Source of the DNA: Cystobasidiopsis lactophilus
Lineage: Eukaryota; Basidiomycota; Agaricostilbomycetes; Agaricostilbales; Chionosphaeraceae
Reading direction: 5' to 3'
Assembly: GCA_001599975.1 (NCBI GenBank)
Contig: BCIO01000003.1
Location: 992,001 to 1,056,000 of the forward strand
Length of the DNA: 64,000 nt
Position numbers and translations under genes: made by a program. How positions within the stretch are numbered: the stretch's first letter is position 1; each line of letters starts with the position of its first letter. Positions 10,336 through 22,382 of this stretch are shown one piece after another. A model generated the notes under the pieces. The model had not been told where the DNA came from. It saw nothing but the letters and a program-made list of their open reading frames with translations, and searched no databases.

Positions 10336-12058
10336 CTATGATAAAGTAGTGCGGTGCAGCTCAGAGAGCAGGATGTTGGATCCCAGCCAGTTCAAACCGG
10401 GGCCGGGGTGGATCTGTTTTGTGAGGCCATGGTCAGTTGCTAGGTCTTTGCCACAATCAGATCAGGAGTCTCACATCATCACGATACTGCACGCAAACAA
10501 TGAGCAGGAGTTCGCCAAGATCAAACAACGCGCGAGAGAGCTCACCATATGCTCAAAACCACGAACGACGGTGCCAAACTGGCTGGGCCTCAGCCTGCCC
10601 GCCAACCGAGCGCCTCCTGCCCGGACCGAGCACGAGTGACGGTTGAAAAAGGCGCGCAAGCCGTCCACCTGGTGCCAGATGCTGCCCGTCAGCTTCTCCA
10701 CCACGCTCTCGCTCATGTCCGCTAACGCCACCGCCACCCTTGACGGCAAGAAGGCCTCAGAGGACGACTTGATGTAGTGCGGCGTGCGCCAGAGGATGGG
10801 AACGTGCGAGGGCAGCTGCGAGGCGATCCGGAGGAGGGTCTGTTCCAGCCGCAGGCCGTACACATCCACGTCGGCTTGGTCGATGCTGGCTGGGTAGACG
10901 CCACCGGCGCGTTGGTCTCGCCTGTGCAAGTATTGCTGTACGAAGAATCGACTCAAAAGTGAGTTTGGGAACGTGACAAAGGGCAAGGGAAGGGGCAACG
11001 AACAACATCCCAAAGGAAGGAGGCGAATTGGAACAGGTCGATATCGCGGCCCAAGTTCCTGAGCAAAGGCATGACGATGTAGTCGAACCGGTCCGACACG
11101 AACGCTGGCGGGTGATATTGCTTCTTCTCCCTGTAGGTGGCAAATCGCGTCAGGTTTCGACTTCAAGAGCAAAGCGGCAGCGAGGGACGTACATGAGCAT
11201 GGAGACGATCTGCTCTTGTTTGGATTCGAGGCCATAGTGGTAGATCGAGATGATGCTGAAGTTCATGTTCGGCACATGGCACAGCGTCGGAACGCCAGCA
11301 ATGTTGTCCGAGTTGTGCGACACGGGCGCCGGGTCGTAGAGCTTGAATCGAGCTGGCACTTCGGGGTAGGCCGGGTGGGAGGTGGAGATGGTGGTGTGCC
11401 GCAGGCCCATGGAGGCGCACATGTCGCGGACCAGGAAGCGGTCGATGGAGCTGCCGAACAGGACGATGGTCTTGTCCTTCATCCACCGGATGCCCTCCGG
11501 GATGACCTTGGGTGTGTCTCGAGAGGCTTTGAGCTGCGACATCCAGTCCACCGCCTGGCACTCCTCATCGAACGGCTGCCACCGGTTCTCAGAGAGCTCG
11601 GTCGGGCTGGCTTGAAAGGTGCCGCGCAAGTGATACGGCGAGCAGGTTCTGCGTGCCACATTCCAACGGTCGTCAACAACTCCGATCTCAAGCAGAACAT
11701 AGAGCGGACGACGCCAAACACACCTTTGGAGGTCTGCCTGCGTGGGCTGGCCTGGGGAACATTGATCCGCCGCGCTTGATGGTAGGTGGTGAAAGTGAAA
11801 TGGGACAGTCCGCTGGACGATGAAAAAGACGAGGGCAAGGCCCAAGGCGAGGGCGATGCGCTGGCGCCATTTGGCTGCCGAAGTGGAAGGGGCGTCGACG
11901 GTCCGCCACCGGTAAACTGACGAGGCATTGCTGGAGGTCGACCGGGTTGGGGACCAGGAGTAGGCACTGGACTTTTCGTTAAAGCTGGAGTCGGCCGACT
12001 TGTTCGGGGAGTCGCTGCCCCCTAAAGCAATGTGCGATTGGCCCAGAGTGATTCGCAT
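10336..12058 (-). CDS. Type II membrane protein with SGNH/PC-esterase-like domain
   Basis: Starts MRITLGQSHIALGGS at 12058. A Ser-rich cytosolic lead of about 70 residues precedes a single membrane helix (IALALGLALVFFIVQ). After an intron the lumenal part begins CSPYHLRGTFQ. The stretch KTIVLFGSSIDRFLVRDMC resembles the GDS block I of SGNH/PC-esterase folds, and the C-terminal IHPGPGLNWLGSNILLSEL resembles the block with the catalytic histidine. Further exons give PAFVSDRFDYIVMPLLRN and PILWRTPHYIKSSS. The stop is a TAG at 10336-10338. The likely setting is the Golgi or cell surface, perhaps acting on acylated glycans. The fold assignment is inference from short motifs and the substrate is unknown. 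About 480 residues. Confidence 0.72.
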
Positions 12059-12653
12059 GTCTGGCGTTTCTTGTGTGCGAGAATGCGTTGCAGCTTGGAC
12101 TGACAATGAGGAATAGGACGAAGAAGGAGAATGGCATTCGATTAGCGCATGCAAACAACCAACAAACAAAACAAAACAGAAATGATGCGCGAGGAATGTG
12201 AGATGGTCTGGTCGTCTGTCCAACGGACTTGGCGAGTCGCGTGTGTTTTGGAAGCTGTAGCTCTGTCACCAATCGGCATGCGACGGAAGTAGACAGTAGA
12301 CGAGAGCGACGCGAAAGGGGCAGGCTAGTCTGCTCGTAGGGCAGGATTCGATTTGAGAACCAAACTCACGCTGAAGGCGTTGCCGGGTGCGTAACTCTGG
12401 CACTCCTAGGTGCTCTGAAGTACTTGTAGCAGCCATGGCTGGTTTTGGGCAAGGATTGGAAGGAGAGCATGAGAAAGAGCTAGTGGATGTGCCGGCGCAA
12501 AATCAGGGGCGCGGTGCCACTAGAGTGGCAAGACGCCCGACGGCCGGAGGCAGCGGCCCGCGACAAAGCAACACCTATGAATAGATTTCACAGCAAAAGT
12601 AGCTACAAAGACCAGTGGAACGGAGCCTTGATGGAACAGGAGGCCCTCGACGA
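12059..12653. promoter_or_regulatory. 5' flank of the SGNH-like gene, 3' flank of the second SDR
   Basis: About 0.6 kb without a supportable gene. The in-frame extension upstream of the SGNH-like ATG is open for about 55 codons, so a longer N terminus cannot be excluded. It is hydrophobic and less gene-like than the chosen start. Confidence 0.35.
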
Positions 12654-14009
12654 TCACAGTTTCAACGTCGGGTCGTACTTTTTCAAGGCCGCCACCATCT
12701 GCCAAGGAGAGTGAGTACTGGGATCTAGAACACTAAAGAAGAGCACCGACATCTGCCCAGACCTTCTTCTGGGTAGCCTTGCCCTTGTCCGAAAGAGAGT
12801 AGTCGCTTTCCTCTCTGAACAGGCGGTCAGCCTGCAAAGCCAGACACTCAAGTGAAAGAAGAGCACTCACTCGACAGTGCAAGAGCCCGAGTACGCGCCA
12901 GCAGGGGTGTCGTGAGTCGCAGCCCACACCAAAGTGCGAGATCCTTGCTCGGTCGTGCGTGCCAAAAAGAGCTTCATGATGTAGAGACTCCAGCCCGCGT
13001 CTCGCCCCAGCTCAGAATGGCAGAGACCGGGATCGACAACGTTGACGTTCACAGAGCTGGTGAGGGCTCCGAGTTCGCGGGCGATGAACAGGTCCAACAA
13101 TTTGGAGAGCTGGTAGCGGTTGGGTGCATCGAACTTGGACTCGTCCGAGATATCGGCTAGCGGAGTTGGTCCTTCGATTTCGCCAGGCTTAGCCCAGTAG
13201 TGCACGCCAGACCTGGATGCGAGTCAGACAAAGCTTGCCCAACGCAATTGATTGCAACTTACCCAGTCAAGGTCAAATGCTGTGCAGAAACATCATCAAA
13301 TGGAAGTTTCCAACAGAGCGGGGTAAGCACGAACGGGTTTGAAGGGAGTCGAGCCGGGCTGTGGCATAGACGCCGTCTTGTTGAGCAAAGGCAAGAGCAG
13401 CGCAGCAAGGTAGGCAGTGCTCAGGCAGTTGACTTGAATTCTGATGATTTTGAGGTATCAGCCCTGGCTGGCCGTGCCAAACGGCATGTAGCGAAGACAC
13501 TCACGTCGACTCGTAGCCATCTTCAGTTGTGACCCACCGCCCCGTCGCGATACCAGCATTGAGCAGCGCGATCTGTAACTCTTCATCTTAAGCATCAAAG
13601 CGTCTGAAAGGGAGACAGATCGCATACATCCAAGCGGCCCAAAGATTGGCACTTGGCCGCAAATGCCTTTACACTTGCAAAGGAGGACATGTCGAGCGAC
13701 CAGACCTCAACGTTTTCGCATTGGGTCGTCTCTCGGATGCTTTTGGCAGCCGCTTCGCCTTTCTCCATCGAGCGCACGGCGAGGATGAGCTTGGCCGGTC
13801 CCATCGCGGCAAAGTGTCGGGCAGCTTCGAGCCCAAGACCAACATTTGAGCCGGTCCTGTAATGCCAAGTGAGAAGACCGAAACAATAGTCGTTTGCGAT
13901 AATCAACTCACACGATAACATTGCGGCCGGTGAGATCGAGCTTGTCGGGATGCGGCAGCGAGGTCAAGAGTTGGGAAGAAATGAAGCGTTGAAATCCGTA
14001 AGCGCCCAT
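12654..14009 (-). CDS. Short-chain dehydrogenase/reductase, retinol-dehydrogenase-like
   Basis: Starts MGAYGFQRFISSQLLTSLP at 14009. The exon break after RNVI leads to the glycine motif TGSNVGLGLEAARHF and then KLILAVRSMEKGEAA. Next come the NAG motif (LLNAGIATGRW), a catalytic-type YQLSK in NRYQLSKLLDLFIA, NVNVVDPGLCHSEL and a C-terminal exon pair EESDYSLSDKGKATQKKVWAD plus MVAALKKYDPTLKL with TGA at 12654-12656. This layout matches fungal WWOX/retinol-dehydrogenase-like SDRs of about 330 residues. At least five GT-AG introns are needed. It differs from the SDR at 1.6-2.9 kb in both motifs and length, so it is not a recent duplicate. Substrate unknown. Confidence 0.87.
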
Positions 14010-14994
14010 CTTGATATAAGGTTGGTAGATTGGATGAAGGAGAGAATCATCGCCTTTTATAGGCGCGCAAAAAAGTCTACATCATCGAAAGTCCCTCCGA
14101 TGCCGTACATCGCCGATGGCCGAGACCGCGGACCAGACGACGAGGCCGTACATCGGCTCGCTGCGGATAAGAAGAGGCACTCCACCAAAGGAGTGGGTGG
14201 TGGTTGGGGCAACGGGAGGCGCGATCGAAAGCCTTCGTAGGATTGCAGCGCTATTTGCCACAAAGTTTTACTTCATCGCCCTCTTAAGGCATCCTCGGCG
14301 AACAAACAGTTCTCAAAACAGTGCAATTGACCCAGTTGAGCGATTGTCTTAGCGTAAGGATGCCAAGTAGAGGACGGCAGAGAATTGCCACCAAGGATAG
14401 GAAGCTGAGTGCGCGTGGGCAAATTTGGCCCATCGAAGGCGTCCTTGTGAGAAGCCACTCATTGATATTCGAGCAGTGCATTGTATAAGGCTGTTAGAGC
14501 TCGACCAAGCATCAAGGGTGAACAAGAGGCGAATTTCCAGGCTGCTGGCCATGGCATGTGCAGTCGAAGAAAATCGAGCAGAAAGGCGACTGTGGGTTAG
14601 TTTTCGGGCCAAAGGGGTGATTGCGGAGCACGATTGACAGTGCCAGTCCAAGTCTCGTCATTAAGGCTGGGCAGGCATCGCTGAAAGACTCAGATGGGCA
14701 GAAGCTCGACTCGGAGCCGGCGGAATTTCGACGGTCGACTCTGAGGCCTTCCACTGTGTCGGGGCGCAAGTCGTCTGAGCATATCCATAGAGCATCACGC
14801 GTTGGCCTAGTGATACAAAGGACGGACAGGATGAACGGGCGTTTTGAGCAAGCGTCCTCGCTGGCCGGGAGCAACCACTGCCACAGGCTCGCGACATTAG
14901 GTCTCCCGTCGCTCAGGTTTGGCGTTCGACTTGCGGGAAGGACGCAACTTGTAGGCGCGAGTGCAAGCAACAACCTATGGCAAAGCAACGACGT
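14010..14994. other. Intergenic region of about 1 kb, no gene supported
   Basis: Both strands carry open frames of 140-160 codons near 14512-15055, but they overlap each other, lack motifs and intrude on the next gene's exons, so I reject them. I saw no tRNA or other RNA structure. Confidence 0.4.
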
Positions 14995-15476
14995 TCAGAC
15001 GGAAGACCCTTCCAGTTCTCGCTCCACCTCCGACCCGAGAAATCCGTCCAGCTGAGTGTCCGTCGACGCCTCGAGCTGCGTGACCAGCTTGAGAGACGGA
15101 CTACCGCAAAGCAAACAAAAGGTAGACGCACTTCATGCTTGGTCGCGCGAAGGTCGTGGAGCTTGGCGGCCTCTGCGTGCTCCCGCCCGAGCAGGGTCAT
15201 TCCCTCGCTTGAAAGATGCGAGATCTCGGAAGTGAGCAGCTCGGAGGCACACTTGGCGTCGTCAATCTCCTTCTCTTCGTTGCCGACGAGCTCGCGGCCT
15301 TGGGTGGAACGGAGGAGCTCGGTGAACTCCTTATGCTCTTGGAGATGTTGACGGACTTCGAGCTGGTTGGTGCGCTCCTTGTCGAGGATGTGGTGGACCG
15401 CACGCTTCTCCTGGTCTATCTCGCGGGTAAGGTCGCCCAGACGCTCGGCCTCGGCACTGAGGTGGTCGGATTCCAT
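14995..15476 (-). CDS. Small coiled-coil protein, unrecognised
   Basis: The main exon starts at MESDHLSAEAERLGDL (ATG at 15474-15476), with an intron acceptor ending ACAG two bases before the ATG. It encodes a heptad-rich helix (REIDQEKRAVHHIL, then EVRQHLQEHKEFTELL). After an intron the C terminus reads LVTQLEASTDTQLDGFLGSE and stops with a TGA at 14995-14997. This is about 145 residues, nearly all predicted coiled coil. The upstream stretch to about 15796 stays open in a compatible phase, so it may add about 85 Ser/Pro-rich residues or may be a 5' UTR with an intron. I do not recognise the family. Size and composition resemble small kinetochore or tethering subunits, but that is not evidence of function. 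Confidence 0.6.
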
Positions 15477-15850
15477 GGCTGTTGCTTGAGTCGGTCAGCA
15501 ATTGACGACACATGTGATCTGAGGGACCTACATGGGCTTCTATGAGGTGGTCGTAGCGGAAAGAGAGAGGTGGAAGAGTCGCGGAAGGCGTTCGAGGGTC
15601 GTAGAAGGTGGGAGGTTGGACAAAGGGAACTCGTAGTCTGCCCCAAGAGGCCTAACATGGGTATCGGGACACTGAAAGCTGTGGACGAAGTTGGGTTGAT
15701 GAACGGAAAGACATTTGAGGACGGAGTGCATGCTATATAGAAAGGAGCCGATTCAGTCGCGCCAAGCGAGATAAAGCTCATGTTGAGCGGCGGCAAAGCG
15801 AGCTGCAGGCTGATCGCTCAGCGAATTTACCCAACTAGCTTCGGAAAATG

Positions 15851-17386
15851 CTACCGACCCCAGCTGTCGCGGGTGCGCAGGCGCCAAGACCACCATCGCT
15901 CTCGTCCCAGCCGGAAAATAGAGTCTTTGCTGCTGCCCGTGTCCACGTTCCTCCGATTGAGAGTGTAGGCCAAGGCGTCCAACGAGTTGAGAAGCACATC
16001 AAAGTTGGCGTCAACGCAGATTGTGGTGTCGCCCCATTTCCGAACAGCTGCACCCTCGGCCGGCAAGAAGGAAATCGTCGAGACATCCAACTTCCGTAGA
16101 GGCCCAAGCTCTTTGAGGTGCTGAGAACATCCAGGCGTCTCTTCGCACACCGCTTCCCGACCGAAATCACGCCCCTCCTGCAGTCGGCTCAATCCCAAAA
16201 TGTCTTGCAGCCAATTAAGAGTTACACCTCGGCAATTGAGGACACGAAGACTCCGCACGAGATGAAAGATGGGCGGTAGAGCATCGGTCGAGCAGATGAA
16301 ACGAGCCAGTTCCAAATCTTCCAGCACCGGGAAAGCCAAAGTAGAAAGCAGCCAGCTGCATGACGCTCGTGGCACCTCTTCAAACAAGCCCCCGTCTAGC
16401 CTCAGAAATGTGAGGCGGTCTGAAGTGGCCTGCAGCATTGCTCGAGCGAAGGGCAAGCTGTCCGGATGGAAGCCAATGAGAGCGAGGTGCGAAAGGCCAG
16501 CAGCTAGCTTAGAGAACGCTGAAATAGCCCGAGTGTCTTGATCCAGGTTCATTTCGTCTGATTCGTCGAACTGGATGTAGGAGAGCTCGAGCTTCTGGAC
16601 CGAAGCCCACCAAGGTAGCTGCAGAAACTCCCCGGCGTTTTCAATCTTGAAGTCTGAGAGGCGGAGAACGGTGAGTGCATGCAGAGGCGACAGCAACGGG
16701 TGGGTGCCGGTGGCTAGAAAAAGGTTTGGCAGGAGCTGTTCGTCGGTGACTGCGTAAAGCTCGATCCCGCGCAACTTTGGCGCCGCGAGGTCAGAGGTGC
16801 CGGAGCCAAAGAGTGGAGCCAACGCGTGGTCCACGCCCTCCATGGCATCCAAAGCCATGTACAAGAGCTCGCTGCAAGCTGACAGAATTTCGATAATGGC
16901 TTGAACAAATTGTGGCATTGTGGTCGTGTCCTCGTCCTCGACTTCGGGCGCGATGATCTGTGGACCGCAGTTCTTAGCACTAGATTCTCACCCTTGAGTC
17001 GTCGACAGAGAGCGGACCTGGATGCACTTGACACATTGGGCCGAAGTTGATCCATCTGCTCGCAGTGCTCGCCGGGCTTGGATCGCCCTCGCAAAGGCCA
17101 CGGTCTGCCAGACCCCATCAAGGCGCGCAGCCTCGTAAAGCAGAGGAAGCGCTTTGCATGCGCAGGCTTTTCCGACTTGAACAAGGGCGAAGAGACGGTT
17201 CACACTGCCAGAGCGCTCCTTTGGCTCGCTCCACCAGCCGCTCTCTCTCCACTGCCAGCAACCCCAGTCGTTTTTGCGATACGACAGTACTGGATCTGGA
17301 TGAAAGCCCTGGGGCTCGATGGCGTCAGCTGGAAGCAGCGCACACTCTTCGATGATGGCGTGCAAGACTTCGAGAGGCACTCTCAT
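15851..17386 (-). CDS. F-box/LRR-like protein, two exons
   Basis: Starts MRVPLEVLHAIIEECALLPA at 17386, an F-box-like beginning (PLEVLxxIIE). The region LFALVQVGKACACKALPLLYEAARL then resembles the fungal F-box continuation. An intron with donor GTCCGC after KCIQ and acceptor CCACAG joins in phase to IIAPEVEDEDTTTMPQF. The second exon runs 355 codons with irregular leucine-rich units (LHALTVLRLSDFKIENAGEF, VRSLRVLNCRGVTL). The stop is at 15851-15853. About 470 residues. Such proteins are typically substrate receptors of SCF ubiquitin ligases, but targets cannot be inferred. The family is greatly expanded and variable in basidiomycetes. Confidence 0.75.
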
Positions 17387-17767
17387 CTTGCTTGGTGGTG
17401 ATCTCGGAGTCGGCGTCTGCTGCTATGGCCGAGTCTCTTGCTTGCAGCCTTAAATGCTTTTCCTGGAAGTGATTCGACTGGTTGTTGGAGACAGAACAGC
17501 ATTGCGTAGAGATCCTTGACAACGAAGGCGGTAGAAGCCGAAAAAGAAGCCCTATTCAAACGAAAGTGACAGGACCCCAGATGGCAGCTGCCACATGTTT
17601 GCTTCAGTGGTGTGGATCAAGAATTACTCCTGGGTTTCCGACAACGACCGTGAGGCTCGCTGATGAACCTCGACGGCTTCGATTGAACTTGATTTGAGCT
17701 CCTTTGCTGTGGCTACCCGAGCGTCTTCGAGCCTGCACCAAATCTACGCGGCCAGCTACCTCTTTCA
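17387..17767. promoter_or_regulatory. Divergent promoter region between F-box-like and coiled-coil genes
   Basis: About 380 bp between two genes transcribed away from each other, so it should hold both promoters. I saw no distinct motif. Confidence 0.4.
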
Positions 17768-20700
17768 ATGCAATCAGCGGAGAGCGATGGCGACGTGTCT
17801 TCTGGAGAGGCCAGAGGTCCCGTGAAGGCCCGCAGAAAAGAGCGCTACACCCTTCAAGAGAAGGACTGCGCCGAGCTCAAAGACTTCCCGCTTCACTTTG
17901 CTTTGAAGGAGCTTCTGCAGAATGTCGATGGGCAGCATCGCAAAGAGATGAGGCTCCGGGACTGGGACGGATGGACGGTGGAGGACCTGTCTAAAAAGAC
18001 AAAGCAAGAGCGCCAGGCCCGCAAGGCCCAGCTATTCACCAAGGTTTCTCGGGGACAAGTGATTGGCAAGTGGGCAGCTTTGGCTAAGGGCAAATTCAGC
18101 CATCAACTCAGCAAACCCAACTTTCTGCCTATCTTCATCCTCGTCACAGAAACGCCTCGCGCATCTCTCGTCGCTACGAGCTATCCTGACTCCCTCAAAG
18201 CGATTTGTGTCTTCTGGATCGACGAGGACACTGGCCGTGGGTGTGTTAGTGTTTACAACAACCACGTCGACCCCAACGCCGACTTTTCGACCTTCTTGGA
18301 TGATGGCGCCTCAACCTCCCGTGACTCGGAATACGCAATTGGGTTCGTAACTAACCGTGTCGTGCTTTCATCTATGTTCCTCAGCTCAGACTGCATACCT
18401 GTTTGCACAGTGAAAAGGGCAAAGGCCTTCGATTCGCCATCCATCGTTGGGTCGAAGCGGCCAACGACCTTCTGCCCACTACAATGCAGACCCCTCCCTC
18501 CTACCCCCAAAAATACACCGGTCCAGTCAAGCCAAAAGGCATCGACCCTCAAGTCGGTGAGTTGCATGTTTACTGCACAAAGTATGGAGAGCGAGGGATC
18601 ACATGCCCAACAGAAATCCGACTCGGTTCGCAGCTTGGCCTCCCACAGTGGAAAGTGAAGAAAGTGAGGCACTTCAGCTTCGTGCCTCCGCAGCTGCTGA
18701 ATGGGCTGCACAGCGCGGCAATCCCATCCTCGAAGTGGTCCATGAACCGCTGGGGCGCGGCGCGGTGTCAACTCTGGGCAATGACGGCACTTGGACAGGT
18801 CAATAGTCTTTGCTCGACTAAAGTTGCTCGTGTCCTCATGCCCGGAATTCCCAGAGGAGCTTCGCACTCCCAACACGACTGACATGACTCGGCGTGCGCA
18901 GTGGAACTTGGCAGAAGAAACAGCTGCTGACGAAGTTCTGGTAAGACTGCGACTCTGAGGCTGGAGATATGGCTGAGCGCTTCCCACCAGTTCTTTGCGA
19001 AGGACTGCCTTTCCAAGGGCTTCCAGTCTAGGATACCAGACTTGCTGCAAGGCATTGATGGACTGGCTCCATGTGGCAGGCGTGTTGAGATGGCCGGAAC
19101 GTCGTGCGTCTCTGCTAAATCTGAGTGATCAAAGGAGAGGCTCAAGAACGCTACAGCATCATTTTTACCATCTTGGACTCGCCTACCAAGCTTCCCAGAT
19201 TCTACACCGAAAGAAATCAGGTCCTGTATCCGCCCAAACTAGGTCGAAGTAAGAGCTCTCGCAAGGCTGAGGGGTGGTGCCAAGCTAACTCATTGGCACT
19301 GGCAGTCGAGATCTCATACACTCGTCGCCTCCTGCTCACAAGCGACAGGAAAATGGTCGTTGAATCGGGAACCCTCTACCGCGACTTCATCACTGACCTC
19401 AACAAGGCGACCCTCTTGGGTTTGATCGGCGATGACCGCGAGCTGGCGCAGGCAATCGCGAGCGAACTCGACCGAGCCGGTCCCTCTACCAGGGAATGCA
19501 TCCCCAACGCCTTCAATCCCAGCGTGCTTCTCACTCAACACCACAAAAACCGCTTCCTAGAGGCCTTTGTGCCAGGCTGGCGTAAGAAGATGGGTGACGC
19601 CGCTGAAACGCAACTTCGCCCTTGCAGTCGCAACTCCGACACAACCCTCTACCCCCATTATGGCTTCAAGCCTCATGTTGTTTCGGAGCGATTGATGCTC
19701 GCCTTTAAAAAGACTGAAGTTTTCGATGGCATCGAGACCTTCGCCCGCTCGACCTTGACCAGCTCTCCGCTCGTACAGGCTGACTCCTACGTGCTCCACC
19801 GTCGCGTCCTGCAGCGGATTCTACACGAACTTGATATCCAAGACGCTATGGAGATCCGCAAGACCGTGCATACCTTGCCCAAGGCCGTTTATGACGAGAA
19901 AAGCAACACCATCGTCGTCGCGTCCTCGGCCTTGTGCGAGCATTTCGACAAAGAATGCCGCTGTGCCTTCTGGTTGGGTCCGGTTCTGGCGGCGTTTCTC
20001 AAGGATCGCAAACGCCGCCTGCCGACAACGCTGGCGACCGATGAAGGCAGCTTCTTCGAGGTCTACAACGCCGCAGTCAAAGAAATTCGCCGCAAGCGAT
20101 GTAGGTGATCCAGTCCGAGAGATACTTGTACCACCGAAACTTACCACCAAAACTGAATGTCTCAGATGAGATTGATTGGCCACAAGACGGTGGAGAGAGC
20201 GAGTCGAGCGGCAGCGAAGAAGACACTGCCCTGGATGCCGACGAGCTCCAGCAGCTGAAGAAACTCAAAAAGCAAAACTCGGCGCTCAAAGCCAAGCTGG
20301 CCACCGACAAACGCAAGGCCGAGGAGAGCCTCCAAGATGCCCAGGCCAAGCTCCATCATGCGGAGGCCAAGGCTGCCACTTTAGAGAAGGAGAAGCGTGA
20401 TGTTCAGAAGCAAAAGTCCAGTATGTCTTTTTGACTTGTTACACTGCCATTCCTGATGTTTATCTTTCCTATAGAGCCAGCTCAGTCACGTCCTGCGTCC
20501 CAGCCTAGCCCAGCCTCTCAGAAAAGGATACAAGAGCTGGAGTCTGAGCTTGCCAACGTCACGGTGGGCCACGCTACCTACCAGAAGGCGGCGGAAGCCG
20601 AAGGCGCCAAATTATCCCAGCAAAGAACTAAGCTTACGGCCAGTCTCAAAGACACACAGGACCAACTTGCCAAGGAGCAGCAGACTGTTGAGGACCTGAA

Positions 20701-22052
20701 GAAGCAAGTGCAAGCCAGGGACGACAGAGAGAATGTCGAGCTTCTTCGCCAAGAAAATCAATCCCTCAGAACTCAGCTCACAGAAGCACAAGCAAAGGTG
20801 GCTCTGTTGGAACAGCGGTCGAGGCACCTCCCGCCCAACAGCGTTTCCAGCAGTGGGTTCTTCTTACGTTGAGCTCCAACTTCAACTCATGCTCTTTAGA
20901 TGACTCGCTAGATTTCTCATCTGTCTCTCTCGGCCCAGTTTCAGACACACCCGTTTCCGAAGATGCGATGAATCAGCAAGTCTTCAGCAATGGCCGTAAG
21001 TGCCAACGATCTAGTTCGCATACCATCACCTTAATGGTTGCGCGCAGATCAAAATCGAGGAGGACAATTTCCACTTTGAAGCCTTCGAGGACAACCAGCC
21101 TTTGCCTGATGATCATCAGATGCGAGCGCCATCCGAGCCCTCACATTCAGAGCACGCCCAAGACCATCATCTCTCTAAGAATGCTCAGTCACTCGAACAC
21201 TCACACGACTTGCAAGAAGAGCCGACTGGCCAAGAGTCTGGTGTCCAGGATAGTCCTCAAGCTCAATCAAGGCAGAGTGGCTCGACTCGAGTGGAAGGGG
21301 ATGCCTCTACTCGTCTGGAGGAGTGGAAGAAGTGGGGATATGCCGTGAGGGATTGGGGCCGGCAGCAAAAAGCGGCCAACGAGCGCAGTCATGCCCAAGT
21401 CAGCGCCTTGCAAAACGACTTGGCGGCGGCTTCTCATCGCAACTTGGAGCTCATCGACCAAGTCGAACGCCTAAAAGCCCAGAGCGGTACCGTCCAAGCG
21501 AATCTGGCCGCATCTCAAGCTCAAGTCGCCGCTAGCAAGGCCAAGCTAGACTCCCTCACCTTGGCGAACCAAGACCTGCACTCCACCCTCGACGATCTCA
21601 ACCAGAAGATTACGAATCTTCAACTCACCCGTGATCGCTATGACTCACTAGACCGAGAGCTGAAGACCGCCAAGCATGACCATATTGCAAGAGTCACGCA
21701 AATGGAGGAGAAGGTCGAGCGGATGAAGGCCCTCGTCAGGGCACTGAAGGAAGAGCTTGAAAAAGGCCGCTCAAAGAGTCAGATCGATCTCAAAATTGCT
21801 CACAAGGAGGAGCGGCTGCGCTATCTTCAAGAACTCGGGCCACTCAAGAGCACCCTTCGGGCTGCGCAGCTGGCCAGCGTCAACCCCACCAACGTCCAGA
21901 GCGAGGATGATCATGATGTCGATTGCTTCAATCTGGAACAGGAAATCAAGGATATCAAGTGGCAGATCGCTGGAGCAAGGCGCGAGCTGGAGAGGTTGCT
22001 GGACTCCCCTCTGTCCAAGAACCGCAAGCGAAAGTTGGACGAGTTGCCATAG
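17768..22052 (+). CDS. Very large multi-exon protein with C-terminal coiled coils, unrecognised
   Basis: Starts MQSAESDGDVSSGEARG at 17768 and ends KRKLDELP with a TAG at 22050-22052. The N-terminal half is globular (for example FPLHFALKELLQNVDGQHRK and FLPIFILVTETPRASLVA). A middle exon of about 260 codons follows (ISYTRRLLLTSDRKMVVESG to FEVYNAAVKEIRRK). The last third is long coiled coil (ELQQLKKLKKQNSALKAKLA, RIQELESELANVTVGHATYQ, ARVTQMEEKVERMKALVRAL). Around ten short introns are required. Boundaries at about 18.55, 18.8, 18.95 and 19.1 kb are uncertain. Total about 1,150 residues. The tail suggests a scaffold or cytoskeletal/nuclear structural protein. I do not recognise the family, and the globular domain matches nothing I know. 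Confidence 0.7.
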
Positions 22053-22382
22053 ACTTCGGCCCTTCCCCCTTGTACTTGCATTCCCAAAAAGCGCCTTGCA
22101 CTCCCCCAAAACAACCAGCATTGGCAGATTCGCAAATTCGCGGTGGCAAAGGTTTTGATCCTTGTCCCACCCCGGCCAGCCTCCTGCTGCTCCTGTTCTG
22201 TCAATAGAGTCATTTCTCGAAGCCAAAACTGCTCCCAAATACGCTGTTGACTCTGCCGCTCGACCAGGCTCTTTGGCCTTGAGAAGTCTCCCAATTCCAG
22301 CTTGGCCCAGCGATAAGGCGACCGAGTGCCTTCTTGCCCTGCTCTCCATCTCCGGACCCTCCCACAACCAGGCAACGAGCGA
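22053..22382. other. Tandem intergenic region
   Basis: 3' flank of the coiled-coil gene and promoter of the deaminase. It contains the complement of TTTGCCACC at 22142-22150. No gene seen. Confidence 0.35.

Noticed and set aside
14512-15055. Two overlapping 140-160 codon frames on opposite strands
   Set aside because: No motif, mutual overlap, and they run into the exons of the small coiled-coil gene.
14995-15476. Naming the small coiled-coil protein as a kinetochore (Spc24/Spc25) or THO subunit
   Set aside because: Only length and heptads agree; no signature residues of those families could be matched.
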